Shown: positions 40,077 through 52,743 of the stretch, one piece after another
Layout: each line of letters begins with the position of its first letter
Numbering within the stretch: position 1 is the stretch's first letter
Assembly: GCA_015657535.1 (NCBI GenBank)
Contig: JADHZB010001971.1
Location: 1-64,000 of the forward strand
From: Nephromyces sp. MM_2019
Lineage: Eukaryota; Apicomplexa; Aconoidasida; Nephromycida
DNA length: 64,000 bases
Direction of reading: 5' to 3'
Notes under the pieces: model-generated
Seen by the model: only the letters and a program-made list of their open reading frames with translations
What the model was told of the DNA's origin: nothing
Database searches by the model: none
Program-made: the position numbers and the translations under genes

Positions 40077-42875
40077 TCAACTTTTATTAAGAGGCTTCCT
40101 ACCCCGTGGAGGTTGTTTAAACTGCCTAGGCCTAGCCAAAATGTGCTGATTCTCTATCTTTGATAATCTGGTAGCAATTGCCCAGTACTTGGCCTTGTAA
40201 AAACCATGGGCCCTAGCGCCGAAGGATCGATAGCATCTTTTCCCATCATCATACCAAGAGGCAATCCATGATCTCTTGTCCCAATGGACACCAGCAACAT
40301 CACAAAGTATATCCTCATCCGCATTCGATGGATCGGGACCAATTCTCTCAGCCAGGTCAAGCAAGTATTCGTAGTCATATTTTGAGGGAGGAAGCCTACC
40401 GCGATGAAGGTTGTCAGGGAAGCACGATTGGGTTGTTGCTTGAGTACAACATGCTGAATTATCTGCTCATTTAGTAAAAAAAGCACTTAAGCATGGGTAG
40501 ATAAGCCTATAAATAGCTGCACTCAAATTTAAAGGAAAAGCATATAATCCGCGTCGTATTTGACAGGGATCATTAATCTTGTACAAAGAAAATATGTATG
40601 AAATAGCGGAATTTTTAGTATTAACGCATTTACGAAAAGTACAGCAAGAAGCCCTATAAAAAGGAACACAAGCGAGTAAAGTTAAAAGAATGCATTTTCT
40701 ATAAGAAATTAATGAAAATAAGCTATCGCCTATAAAATCCTGGTGTCGCATGTAAACATTGGAGAGATAACAACAAAAGAAATCAAAATATACAAATACA
40801 AAAAATTAGTGCAAAGCTCGAGACTAGGAATTCCTCACATAGGTAGTAGATGCACCCTCTATAAAAATTCTCTAGGTTCAAAAGGGCTTAGCGGAACTTT
40901 ACAGCATATAAAATACGAATTAAACATTTGATACTCTAAGTCTGAAGCTCGAACAAATGCAAAGATAGGCAAGTGAAAGAGAGCGATCCTTCTTTCATTA
41001 TGAAGTGCAGAGGAAATTTTCAGGTAAAATCCAAGCTGGCTTTCAATCATAGCCAAAAAACTGCATGCTACAATGCGCACACATCTACAATTTAAAATAG
41101 CCCTTATGATAGTGACGACGCTAGGCGGGCTATCAACAATCTACTGTCTATACAAATTTTATCCACCTCATTTGCTCAGTACTTTTTAAATGGAGTTTTC
41201 GGTTTTTCAACTCGAGTAATTATTTTTAAATCTTAAGCACTATGCAATCCATTATATTTTTTTTACCCCACTGCACTCATCATTTTCTTTAGCTCAAAAA
41301 CGAGAAAAGTTTAGCCTTATATCAAATAGGCAGTTAATTATTGAGGTAAATACAAATGATTCATTCAACATGATGCTACAACAAAACCTTTCTCAATCTT
41401 GATATAATCTATTCCACGATTTTTTCGCCTGCGTCGTAAACAGCAAAAATTTCACACCTCACGAAACCTTATGATGCAATACGTCTTAAAAAAAATTACA
41501 TCAGGCTAGGAAGAATGTGAAATAGGGTTATATCGAAGGGACATTAAAAGTTTGATAATAACTGAGGAGAGAAGATTATATGTAACCACAGAAATGGCGC
41601 TAATCGACTTATTAGGGCAATTTCAACATTTAACATATATTAAAATACAATAGAAGAAAAACTATGCACAAATCAGAGCCAATTATAAATTCGCATGGAT
41701 GATAAGGCCGCCAGTTTAGATGAAAGTGGCTCACCACACTTTGAGATCTGCAACAAAGTGAGTTTTCCAAATTTTGAGCGTTATTTAAGAAAGCTTAAAA
41801 TCATAAAATATAGCTTAAGTAAGAACAAAAACAAAGATGATAAACCCAGCCAAGTAAAGAATATAAGGCTACCTTGATAATTTGAAAAACATGCGCAAAA
41901 AAAACTTGAACTCACTCTGCTGCAAATAGCAGTAAATCCGAAGATTTCAGTTCCATATATACTAACCTGGGAATACTGCTTTAACATCATGAAAGAGTTT
42001 TTTTGCTTTGCTCAAACCATTTTTTTCATGTTCCCATATAGTCATAACACAAGGATATTCTTCATCAAACGTCTGGCAAAGTTCATCAAACCTTCTAGCT
42101 ATACAATGGAACGCATCCAGGTAATCCTCGACATTAATTTCATTGTTTCTCTTACTAGGCACAACGCTAAGCCCATGCTGAGCTGCCTCACTCTGCATAG
42201 CTGTATGAATGCATTCACTAGCCTAAAATGAGCGAAAAAAAGAGCTTAAAAACTTTTTGTTAAATTTTACCCCAGCAAGAGTATCCTAGGGAGTAGAGTT
42301 CGTATCATCTGGTTTGATTCGACATTTCAAGTATAAATACCTCACAAATTTATTCTGAATAAATGCAGCAGCCATTTTGAATAACTTGTTGTGATTAAAG
42401 GTAATTTCAACAGCTAGTACGACCAAGAGCAGGCAGGAATATAGAAGGGGCATATAATGTGGAACAAAATTTCATAGCGAGGGGTGGGTATCTTAAAAAT
42501 TACCTCTGAAAAAAATAATATGGCTATACCAAAACTTCCACGTTGTGACTAGTACAAAGAAACCCAGGGAACGTGCTTCAGTTGAAGATATCCTAAGCTA
42601 AATAGCCTAAACATAACTCAATAACACAATTGCCCATGCAAAAAATATAGACGAGGCAAATTAGCAACTTCTGAATTCTTGTATACTCAAAACGAAGTAT
42701 TGGAATACAAGCAAAAAGTACGCACAAAATTGGAGCATCTGGTTAAGTCAAAGACAAGCTGCACAAGGAAATGGTGTTCACAGACCCGCAGATTCCTGCC
42801 CACCCTTAGTGCAAGCTGCCTTGCCACGTCAACACTTATACTGCTTTTATCCAGCGTACTTATAAACGAATTTAC
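40077..42875 (-). CDS. AP2-domain (ApiAP2-like) transcription factor, partial model
   Basis: The last exon, from about 40453 to the TGA at 40077-40079, carries a C-terminal AP2 DNA-binding domain: GVHWDKRSWIASWYDDGKRC, then a spaced SFGARAHGFYKAKYWAIATR. The three-strand-plus-helix pattern, with W in strands 1-2, a GKR turn, an SF strand and a GF.KAK.WAI helix, is that of Pfam AP2. A basic tail (ARPRQFKQPPRGRKPL) follows. Upstream minus-strand exons 42875-42726, 42222-41967 and 41067-40903 join in phase 0 then 1 and encode a Cys/His/Phe-rich segment (VEDYLDAFHCIARRFDELC, SFLAMIESQLGFYLKISSAL) that I do not recognise; its link to the AP2 exon is inferred from strand and spacing. At least one exon near 40640 may be missing. 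ApiAP2 proteins are the main sequence-specific regulators in Apicomplexa. The N terminus is not located. Confidence 0.6.
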
Positions 42876-45800
42876 CTGCATAATCAAACTTAATAGGCAA
42901 CGCAGGAGAGCAGACCTACAAAAAAAAGGTCTGTTCACATATCACGCAGCGTGAAAAACCAAACAGCACCACCTCGTAAATTATCAGAAAGTAGTGCGCT
43001 CACTTTTATATTGCAGCACTTATAAGTAAAAGCATCACTTGTGCCACCAAAGAAAGTTTTTTCGCAATTAAATACAATTCTTGTCAGTATCGATAAATCA
43101 AGTAGAACTCAATACGTGGGACTGACTCGTAAACTCCGCTATATTATTGCCGCATAACACTTTTCTTGCACTACCATTCTATATCCATTGTGTTGGCTGA
43201 AGCTTAGGACGAATACAAGAGGCTAGCCTCGTTCAGTAGTTCACACTGTATCAGTTAAGAGGATTTACCTTGCAAACCATGCATTTGATTAGGATCCCCA
43301 AAAAGATTCATAAAAAAGGCATCCTATAGTTGATCGTATGAAGCGACTATTTGGTGTCTCGATTTCACATGCCCGCTTTTGTGTAGCACGCAGTGTTATA
43401 CCCCAACTATGCTCAAGTCCCCACAAACAAATGCGAAAATAAATTTAACACACATTAGCAACCCATCAGGCAACTTAGTCTGCAGCTGATAAGGGAATAC
43501 AAGAGAAGACATAAGTGCTGGAAGTTTTGATTGCAGGCACAATGATTTACTTTAGTGTCTCTGGTTTGGCTAACCTGAAAGGGGTATTTACAAGAATTTA
43601 TCAAAGTTTATCGTTCAAGAGAAGTCACCGAGGAAGGGGGTACAGTATCCCAGTCGGTTATCTGCACAGTTTTCAAGAATGATCCGTTTGCAAACAGCGT
43701 ACTCTAAGAGCAGAATCTATCGCTACAAGCCTGCTTTTAAAGTTTTTAATGCAATTTAAAGTTTGATCCTCTATTATACTACCTGCTAGCTATGGAAGAT
43801 TCACAGTCTATTATCATAAAGCTTCAGGGGTGAGCGTGTAGTATTATGGCGTTTTTGTTTCCTCTTCCATTCGACGGTAGAAAACAATTGCGGCCCTTGG
43901 AAAATACCATTGCTATGGAAGAATCACCCCGAAGATTTGCTCCACCCATAGGCACGGTGAACGCAACTACAATATACAGGAAGCATGTGTCGAATGGAAC
44001 CCTAGACTAAAAAGATATACTTAATGATTGCGTGATCCCCGCCGGTTTTGAGGGCGATGTCTATGCTGCAAGCAACATAATTTCCATGGGCCTTCGCGCT
44101 GGCTCCATGTGGTACCCAAGAGCTACCAACCGGTGCCACACAGCCTTACTTTGCTAATATGGCGCGACAAGTTTTGAAGAGCACGCTCTCCTAGCTTTAT
44201 CCGTACTATGAGGTGCAACCACGTGGCAAAGTCAAATAAATGGGACACAAAATTCCATTAATTTTAACAATTTATTCTTTAAATATTAGCAAAAGAAATT
44301 ATTAGCCGTGCTGATGAACGTTGGGCAACGTATAATAGCAAAATACTTAATGCTTGTGCCGTACAAATTTCATTAGCCATCCGAAATGTCCCCCAACTTG
44401 AGTTACTGTCGTCGCCGAAAGTACGAGATACCTATTAGCTATCTACCCGATAGGTGATGCTGCATTGGTGTGGTGGCAGTATCTTAGTCCCTGCAGGCCT
44501 CTCTCATACGTTTATAATTGAGTGCACCATAATAGAAACTAAGGAAGGAGTTCCCAATACAGGATGCCATCCGATGGCAATAAAGGCCACACAGGACGAA
44601 GTGCTCGAATATTATGTTGATTGGACAGCATGAAAATGATATCACGCAAGGGCCACAGTGCCTCCGGTTATGAGTTAGCTGGCTATTTGTATTGTAGCAC
44701 CAAAGCGCATGCGATTACGTTGACTACGTTAGTATTGTAATAGTTTATTATAGCGTTGTATGAAGAGCTCGATTTCCGCGTTAAGCGAGCTAAAATTTTT
44801 TGCTGAGTATTACTGCTTCGATTATAAAAGCTTCATTTTATAAAAGAGCATTCCATACCAATGTAAGCAGCTTGATAAAGACCATTTGAAGAAGTCGTAC
44901 TGGGGCTGGCGGTTTGGTCTATCCGGATTATGAGGCAGGGTAGTTCGAATATCGCACCAATGACAAAGATAAAACTGTACTAATTCTAAACTATAGGCCT
45001 TTAATCTTTTTCTTTTCCTCTTTCTCCATGCTAGGGTGCATTCTATCGTGACCTATACTACAATCTACCTGCAATTTTTTCAAATGCTTCGGGCTGTGAA
45101 GACTTCAAGAAATTGACTAAAAGGTGTACGCCACACCAAAATATATTTATGGCGCTACGCTGCTGCTTAAATTTGTTTCCTTGAGATTTTGACTGCTGAG
45201 TTTGCATTGCCACCTCACGAAAAGTGCTATAGGAGGACTTTTTTTAGATAATCTTTACCTTTGGGATAGGCAGCCCCGTTAATATGTGCAGCATAGCTAA
45301 TTAATTCACAGCAGGATCCTGCGGCAATCAGTGATAGATTTCAACGTACGTTGCAGCGAAAATCCATACTGTACATTCTACTTGCGCTTGCAAAAATGCT
45401 TTTACACTTATCAGAAAATTGATTTTTTAAGAATATACACTATTTAAGTGTAAGAATCTTACTTATCAGCTATTTTCAGGGCGAACTTATGTACTTATCG
45501 AACTTGTGGATCTACCCCATCAGTTGCACCCAACTAGTCAATGTCTCTAGTAATTTTTGTTTCCCGCTACTCAAGGAAAAAGGTACTGCATAGCAAGTAA
45601 TTCTCTAAGCTCTATGAGGCTTTTAATTTGGATACTTTCACTTTTAACGAAAAAAAAAGATTCTGAACATTACTGTTATAAGGATATAGATCCATCTTTC
45701 CATTATACAAAGATTTTTTATTTCTCGGCGTCATGCTTGCGTATAAATTTACCTAATGATAAAAGCTGAGGTGTACTACCCATTATCCCATTTTGTACTA

Positions 45801-46393
45801 TTTTGGCTTAAATTGGATGCAATAATTGATGCAATAATGTTATATTCACTGCTCGGAACAGCACTCTAAAATAAGCCTTTTGGTATTTTTTTGTTGGTAA
45901 ATCTTAAAGGGCTTGTGCTTCATTGTTAAGGGCGTCTTGCCAGCCTATGCACACCAGAAGGAATAAGTTGAATTTTCTTTTGCAAACAAACTGTAAAGAA
46001 ATATCCGATGCAACTACTTTTGCGCCCTTTAGATAAGAATTGATGTTTTCAGCAGAACTTTGCTATCCGTTTAGCCTGCCATCCAAATAAGAAAATCATA
46101 TTTAGATATGGGATTTCACCTAGATTCGGTAAATGTGTCATAATCGCGATGAGATATGCTCACGAATACGATGTATTTTATAAAGAATCAATGGAAAATA
46201 GGCTTAGATTTAATTTCTTTGGCTTGATTCTGCCCACAGTACAGTATAGCGTACTCAACAAATGAATCCATTCATGAAGCGATAATAAGAAATTAATAAA
46301 TCAATTTGGGGTAAATTATAATAGCCTCCCAGAGTCACTTCACTTTCTCATAGAATGCTCTCATGCCATTAATGTTATTTTCCTGGGAGGTAT
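42876..46393. other. Gene-poor region upstream of the AP2 gene
   Basis: No supported exon. The N-terminal exons and promoter of the AP2-domain gene may lie in the first part, but I could not find a phase-compatible exon with recognisable content. Confidence 0.4.
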
Positions 46394-46618
46394 ATGAAAA
46401 TGCTTCTATATATCAGTGGAGTATTTCTAGCAATATGTATTTCTTGTGCGTATTTCACTGAAAAGTGTAGTTCACATGCTCTCCGGCATCATGAAGATAT
46501 ATTCGACCACCGTGGGCTTCATCAAAATTTTATGCCAGAGTCCTTTGGACAACACATGACAGTTGTTTCCGAAGGAAAAACACAAGCAGCTGTTTATAAA
46601 AACATGGCTAAACTGTAA
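46394..46618 (+). CDS. Candidate small secreted protein, 74 residues
   Basis: An intronless frame from ATG to TAA. It opens with a textbook signal peptide: MKMLLYISGVFLAICISCAY, a short basic start, a hydrophobic core and small residues near a likely cleavage site. The mature part is His-rich and polar (HALRHHEDIFDHRGLHQNF) without a motif I know. No further membrane segment. It stands alone in a gene-poor stretch with no family evidence, so it could be a chance frame; the signal peptide and good composition are the only reasons to list it. Confidence 0.35.
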   Translation: MKMLLYISGVFLAICISCAYFTEKCSSHALRHHEDIFDHRGLHQNFMPESFGQHMTVVSEGKTQAAVYKNMAKL

Positions 46619-49600
46619 AATATTCAAAACCTCCTACCTGCTACTTCTTTTGTATGTAGGTTCTTCTGTTTTATATACTTCAAAGGTCGAGTTACTATCC
46701 TAGGTTATCGCTTAACATCACGCGCCTGCTGAATTGTATTGTAGGACGATAAACTGGGACCTGTTTTCCATATCGATATGATTGTGTAGTAATGCTTAGT
46801 CGCTAGTGCTTCTGATTCTTACGCATATCTTCGCTAATGGCAAGTAGTTTATCTCCTACGAAGTTCATGTTACACAAAAACTTCATTGCGCACATGCTGG
46901 AAATTTAGCAGTAACCTCAGCATAAAAAATAAACTACCTTAATTAAGCACCATATTCTTGCTAGTAGCGTCTTTAAACCTACGCTTCTAGTTTAAGCAGT
47001 CGTTATATTATTGGAGTGACTATACCATTTTAAACATGAAGCTGGTAAATAGAAGCAGGCGTAGTGTGGCAGCATATAGCTTCGTAAAAAAATACTACCA
47101 AATATGAAGCTACTGAAAACTTAACATTTCCTGTCGCCACTTTCCTAAACGTGGACAATACTTTCCTTTACCAAGCGCTTGCAACTCCGATTAGGTAAGG
47201 TTAACTTGCATTAAATTTGTTGATGCTACATTAGCTGTGCCGTGCTACAAGAGTTTGACCCCACAGCACAGGAGCATGCAAACGTCTTCCTATACCCGCG
47301 TCTTTCATAAGGCGCTGAGTGTACTAAGCATTACAACATTTCAATGTAGCTGTGAATTGCGGTTCGTGCTCTGATCTCATCAGTTTGGTACCAGTGTAAG
47401 TTCTCCACGAGAAGTCAGTGGCTCGAGGTATTACTTGCCAACACGGGAATTAATGAAAGCAGTGCTCCAAGCGATCTATATGCAAGCTCTCACAGCTGGA
47501 TACAAGCCATGTTGCTGCTAGTACTAGATAGCCTTAATTTGATGAGTGAAATTAGTCATAGCCGCAAAAAAACCATTTCAGCCAGTATTGATATAGCAAA
47601 ATTGTTACGGTATCCACCCGAAATACCGCAGGCACTAATTTTTCAAGACAGAGGAAACTAGGACAGAGTGACCCATCATGTAACGCCCACCCTGTGTACT
47701 CCCCAACAGAGCATCTATTAAGTTTGCACAAACAATATCACGTAACATAAATAAGCAAATACGGACGGAGAGAAGTTTATGTTCCACGGGCAACTTTATT
47801 GTACTCGATAGTGTCAATCTAACACCGGGGAACAAGGCTGTAACCCGCTGTCCCACTCGGAACTTTCGCTTTCGTAACGCATTATCGATTGCGCTTGCTT
47901 TCATCTTCAGGCATTCCAAGTTCCTTTCACGTTAAAACGGTGTTAGTTGAGCGGACTTGTTCCTGCTATAGAGATGGCAAGCGCATGATGATGAGCGGCG
48001 CAATGAAACAGTGTCTGGAATGATTTTGCTACTTTAACCATAAAAAGGTTGGAACATGACGGGTCCTCGCCTACTGGAACTTTGATCACTGAAACTCCTA
48101 AGAAATTTTGTATGTTACTGTGAAGATCTTTGAATACTTATAGCTAGACCAAACATGTTGCATTCTTGGTAGATATTTTAGGTCTTAGTTTGGAGGTGGT
48201 CTTTATGGTATGGCTCATGGAATATGTCTTCGATAATCTGTTCGCTTTTTCCCTCTTGATTATCACAGCGTCAGCAAAGGGCAGCTACAAAGCAAGATTA
48301 AAAAAGGTGAGCCTTATGCTCTACAAAAATTTCAGAGCTACATATGCATCACATAGGTGGTATTGTATCAGCCCAATATATCACCATATAAGCTATGAAT
48401 GAGCATTTTTAGCGTCTGCAAAAATTTTTTTTGCAGCTTTTTAGAGGATACCAACTCAGGTATAAGAAGCATAACTGAGTAAACTTGTGCATACGGGCGT
48501 CTGTGAGATTTTGCTCAATTCATACTTTGAATTCTTATAGGAGGAATTGATGATGACGAACCTAAAGCTACCTTACTAATTCCGTATGCACGCAGTATGG
48601 AGTCATCTTAAGTTCCCCGATAAGCTTCGAAAATGGCTAGCGCCTTTGCATAATTTGTTCGTACAGGATGTTTTTGGCGTGGATTACTTTGTCTTCGAGT
48701 AATCACAACCGTCATAACTTAAAAACTCCCATAAGCAGACGGAAAAAATTGGAGTAAAAATATTTGCGAAGGCAGCGCAGCCGACTGTGATTTAGCTTTC
48801 CATTCTTTTTTGAGTGACGGTATTACAATCCTTGACGAAACTTATTTTTTGCGGGCCTGGAGATGCCGACATCATAACCGGACAGAGGTATTACCTACTG
48901 CATACTTTCTGCTGCTTTCCTTGATTTCTAGATGCTTGCACTTAGTATGTCCTCAACTAGTTTTCACCTGTAAAATACCTTTAAAAAATCTCCTTCAGCG
49001 CTTCTTGGATATGAGTGTTCTACGAATATATACATTTCGCTACGTTGATTTTAATCAAGATTTGCTACTGCAATAATTTATGCGCCTGAGAAATGCTGCT
49101 TTTTATACGAGCATTTATAGTAATTGAAGCAGTAAAAGCTCCAGAATATCCCGGGGTTGAGTTAGATGCTATTGCTTGAGCTTAGTACACACGATGCGAT
49201 GTCCTTTTTTCTTCAATTTGCAGGCAGCTCTTTTCCGCTGCCTCGAATAAGGGAATACTCGATAAGACGCGAATTACATGAGGTGCTCATGTTTGTTTAC
49301 TGCAATTTGCTTGTCAATGAGCCACTTTACGGCCTCATTTAGAAAATTTCCCTAGAGCCTTATTAGATAATCTAAGACACAGAAATATCCTATTATTTTT
49401 GTGATATGGATTTTGCACCTTTAATAAGGGCAAGAGCTTCATATGTTCTGTACTTTGTAAGTTGTAGTAAAACGGCAGTAAAGACATTATTTTACTCCTC
49501 AAATATATTGGATCAATAGTTGATGGCACATTTGTTGCGCGCATTTTTCCGAAATTTGTATCGTTTAATTCCCATTGCAACGAAGTTTTTAACAGCGGTA

Positions 49601-50703
49601 GTTATTATTTGTAGATGAAAAATTTTCTTGGAAACGTGCAAATTTTTGTTCTCTGGAAACTGGAATCCCCGCTTAGCTCAGATTGAAACTCTCTTGGCGC
49701 AAAAAATTTGGAAACTTTTCTACTTTCCGCAGAAGCCTCCATGCATTGCCGCTTGGAGTTTATGGAATATTTCAGAGTTAATTAAAAAAACTTCAGCCTT
49801 TTGCAAAAAAATAGTTACTTAATTTTATGTAAAGTTCATGCGCTCATTAATTTTACGCACTTTCATGTGCCTCGTGTTTATATTATGCTACGAAGTAATG
49901 AAGGCGTGATTTAAACTACTTTAGCTAAGAATATCAAACACATTCACTTTGCTGCTGAGCTTTGCCAAATCCTGGCATATCGAAAGCTTTGAAATTGGGC
50001 TGTGTAACGATTTCTGGGAGTTGCTAAATAGGCTTGTGCAGCACTTTATGTTTTATTTGTAACTAATTCTCTTCCATTTTCCGGGTATTTTTTTTATAAA
50101 TGTGGAATTAAGTGCCTTCTTGAGTAGTGTGTTCTATCATGTCTTTTGAAGTCAATCAGACTTCGTATTCAAGGAGTAGTCTTTTTGTTTGTCATAAATT
50201 CAGTTTGGAGTTCCATATTTGCTTGCTACGAATGCTACTGCTTCCCCCCATCTAGGGTTTTTAGGTTGTTGACCGACTCCTATATGGTATCTAGCTATTT
50301 TTTCAATGAGATTATATAGTCACAGCGCCAATGATGTTAATAATCAATCAAGAACCTTGTGATTATTTTACTCTACGAGATTCATTGCAAGTCTGGCTAT
50401 CCGATATAAAATAGTTTGATACATTGCAGATGCTAACTTCTGGGAATAGACGATGCTTTTCTTAAGTATGTACTTGTGAGGCAATGTCTATGGCACCGTT
50501 TGGGACTCTCGGTGTTATTTTCTTACTTTCTTCATAATATAAATTTCAAGGTAGCATCCCAGATAAGCAAGTTCATTTTATTCTCCTTCCGTATACTGTA
50601 AAAAAACGTTCTGACTCCCAGAGCTTTATGCCGGACGATTGTTATGAATTAGTTCAATACCTTATTTTTGAGGAATCACTGCCATCCTTAATAGTGGTAT
50701 CAA
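46619..50703. other. Gene-poor region
   Basis: No supported gene over 4 kb. A minus-strand frame at 47919-47635 contains KFRVGQRVTALFPG, which recalls a Tudor-type strand, but neither neighbour strands nor splice sites support it. Other frames are short and unpatterned. Confidence 0.4.
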
Positions 50704-52743
50704 ATGGATTTTTCGGCCTTCAAAGGGATTCTTGCCGACCCGGAAGTGATATGTCGGAGAAAAACCCAATCTTTTGGCATTACACGCAATTTTTTTAACA
50801 AAAGTTTCTTAGAATCATCAATGGTCGCTTGTCAGTGCAGGGAACATCTTTTGATAGTTTTCAGATCATCCGATATATCGGTAAATATCTTTCGCAATTT
50901 GGAACGGATTGCGGATATACTTTTTTATTGCTATGTTGGAAGGAAGGTTGGCTTCGTTACACTCTACGACTCTAAGGGGCTGATCAAAAAACATCGTAAT
51001 TTGTTATTAGGTATACTTAATCGAAAATTTCTAGATTCCTTGCAGGCTCAGCGTGAATCTGGAGGAACCATTCCCTTTACTATAAAAAATCCTCTAGGAT
51101 CTTCTTGTTTGTTTAGTATCACAAAATTAGTATCTACCCTGCGTTCTTTAGTATTTTCTCTCGTGTCTTCCGCCTTCCAGCGTTTGCATCATGTGATATG
51201 TTATTTTGGAGGCACTGATAAAATTTCAATGACATGCAAGGTGCCATGGCGACCAATTATGGACAGCTTCCCGCAACAGCAGTGTTCTATTCTTTCTAGA
51301 GCTCCGGCTGCAAAAATTACAAGGTTACGCATGACTTCCCTTAAGAATCAAATCAATGTACTAAGTTTTGCCCCCGACCACCTTTTTGGTCTTGGCATGA
51401 GTGGGTGGTCTTCTTTTCATTTTCCGCCTGCTTCATCTGTATGTCAGGAGTCAACTTCAGCGAGATTATCGGCTATGGACCAATTGCACTTTAGTGGAAA
51501 CACCTTCGCGTTCTCGCAGGTCTCCGAAATGCGCTGCCAATCTTTAGTTGGAAAGGCAATGTTTTTTAATGAAATGAATCGTATGAAGATTTTTAGTGAT
51601 ATTTCGAGATCAAAGAGTGAGCAAGCTACAATAGGTTTGCGAAATGAATATACAAATGAGTGTACTGGTTTGCAGACAGGATTTAAAACGGCTAATAAAG
51701 TTCTGGACCATTTTAAAAAAATATTTCGGTACTTTTTAATCATCAATTCTAGATCTTTGAACCCTAAATGCAGTCAAAAAGAATTGATGAATGAAAAGAA
51801 TCAAAATTTTGGACTTTTTTATTTTCGCTGTAAAATTTTGGACTTTCAAGATGCCCATGTCGACCTGCATACAAGTATTCGTAATCTCGCGGTGGAGCGA
51901 TGCCGCGCAGCTGCTGCAGAACCTTCGAAAATAGCTACAATAAGTCAGTTACATACCCCTGTGCTTAAATGGCATCATAAGGAGAACTTTTCAAGCAATG
52001 AAACCTTGAAAAATCATCAATCAAATACTGGAAATGAACCTTGGGTTACCTCTCGGGAAGTTGTCCCCTTCGAGCATGATTCTCCTCAACTTCCGCAAAA
52101 AAAATCTGTTAAAGCATCATCAGGTAATTTTAAACCTGATCCTGAGAATGGAGCTGGCTTCATTGAGTTCCCTGCGGAGACAGGTACTACCTCAATTTCA
52201 ATAAGTCAAGATGAAAAGGAGATCAACCTTTCAGAGGCTGATAACAGTTGTGAGCTCAGCCCTGTCAAGAGAAGCTTCCTTTTGTCTGATGGCCGCTTTT
52301 CCGCATACGAAAAGTTGCGTGTCGTTGATTTATACCCTATAGACTCAGCTCTTGAACGCTACAATAGGGCTGAGCTTTCGGGCCGTTTTCAGGATTTGAA
52401 GTTTTTATCATCAAAAAATTTAACAGCGCCAAGAGAGGCTAATGATGAGGTTCAAAATATCAGAAATACACGTTTATTCTCAGATTGTTACGAAACTATG
52501 AAGGTTCGTGCATGCGTGGCGCTTCAGGATCCGCTGGTAACTGGTATCTATCAGCGTCTTGCGTGTGGGGGCTCCTGGCCGGCGTCAAATATTGTGATAA
52601 TACTGCGCGGGAAATCTTATAGCATCTTCTACGATTCCATTGGCTTGCTATGGGCTAAAATAAGGTTTTGGCTTCTTTGCTTGCTTAAGCGAAATTCTGC
52701 AGGTAGCAAAAGATGGCATTCTATGAATGCTTTTTTCCGTTAA
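50704..52743 (+). CDS. Intronless orphan protein, 679 residues
   Basis: By far the longest open frame in the window and not recognised. Such a length in AT-rich DNA is not chance. It starts at ATG (MDFSAFKGILADPEV), and an in-frame stop lies shortly upstream. Residues 50-90 hold LLIVFRSSDI and ADILFYCYVGRKVGFVTLYD, which look like a folded alpha/beta unit; 140-165 has a hydrophobic stretch (LVSTLRSLVFSLVSSAFQRL). The centre (210-400) is Ser/Phe-rich. A polar, Ser/Glu-rich segment at about 425-530 (SVKASSGNFKPDPENG) looks disordered. The C terminus is again ordered, with a hydrophobic patch (SIGLLWAKIRFWLLCLLKR) that could anchor in a membrane. No kinase, protease or nucleotide-binding motif was seen. 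It differs from its neighbours in having no intron, which could mean retrotransposition, a lineage-specific gene, or a large exon of a bigger gene. Confidence 0.7.
   Translation: MDFSAFKGILADPEVICRRKTQSFGITRNFFNKSFLESSMVACQCREHLLIVFRSSDISVNIFRNLERIADILFYCYVGRKVGFVTLYDSKGLIKKHRNLLLGILNRKFLDSLQAQRESGGTIPFTIKNPLGSSCLFSITKLVSTLRSLVFSLVSSAFQRLHHVICYFGGTDKISMTCKVPWRPIMDSFPQQQCSILSRAPAAKITRLRMTSLKNQINVLSFAPDHLFGLGMSGWSSFHFPPASSVCQESTSARLSAMDQLHFSGNTFAFSQVSEMRCQSLVGKAMFFNEMNRMKIFSDISRSKSEQATIGLRNEYTNECTGLQTGFKTANKVLDHFKKIFRYFLIINSRSLNPKCSQKELMNEKNQNFGLFYFRCKILDFQDAHVDLHTSIRNLAVERCRAAAAEPSKIATISQLHTPVLKWHHKENFSSNETLKNHQSNTGNEPWVTSREVVPFEHDSPQLPQKKSVKASSGNFKPDPENGAGFIEFPAETGTTSISISQDEKEINLSEADNSCELSPVKRSFLLSDGRFSAYEKLRVVDLYPIDSALERYNRAELSGRFQDLKFLSSKNLTAPREANDEVQNIRNTRLFSDCYETMKVRACVALQDPLVTGIYQRLACGGSWPASNIVIILRGKSYSIFYDSIGLLWAKIRFWLLCLLKRNSAGSKRWHSMNAFFR

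Noticed and set aside
47635..47919. Tudor-like words (FRVGQRVTALFPG) on the minus strand
   Set aside because: A single short match; the rest of the frame does not continue the fold and no exon neighbours exist.
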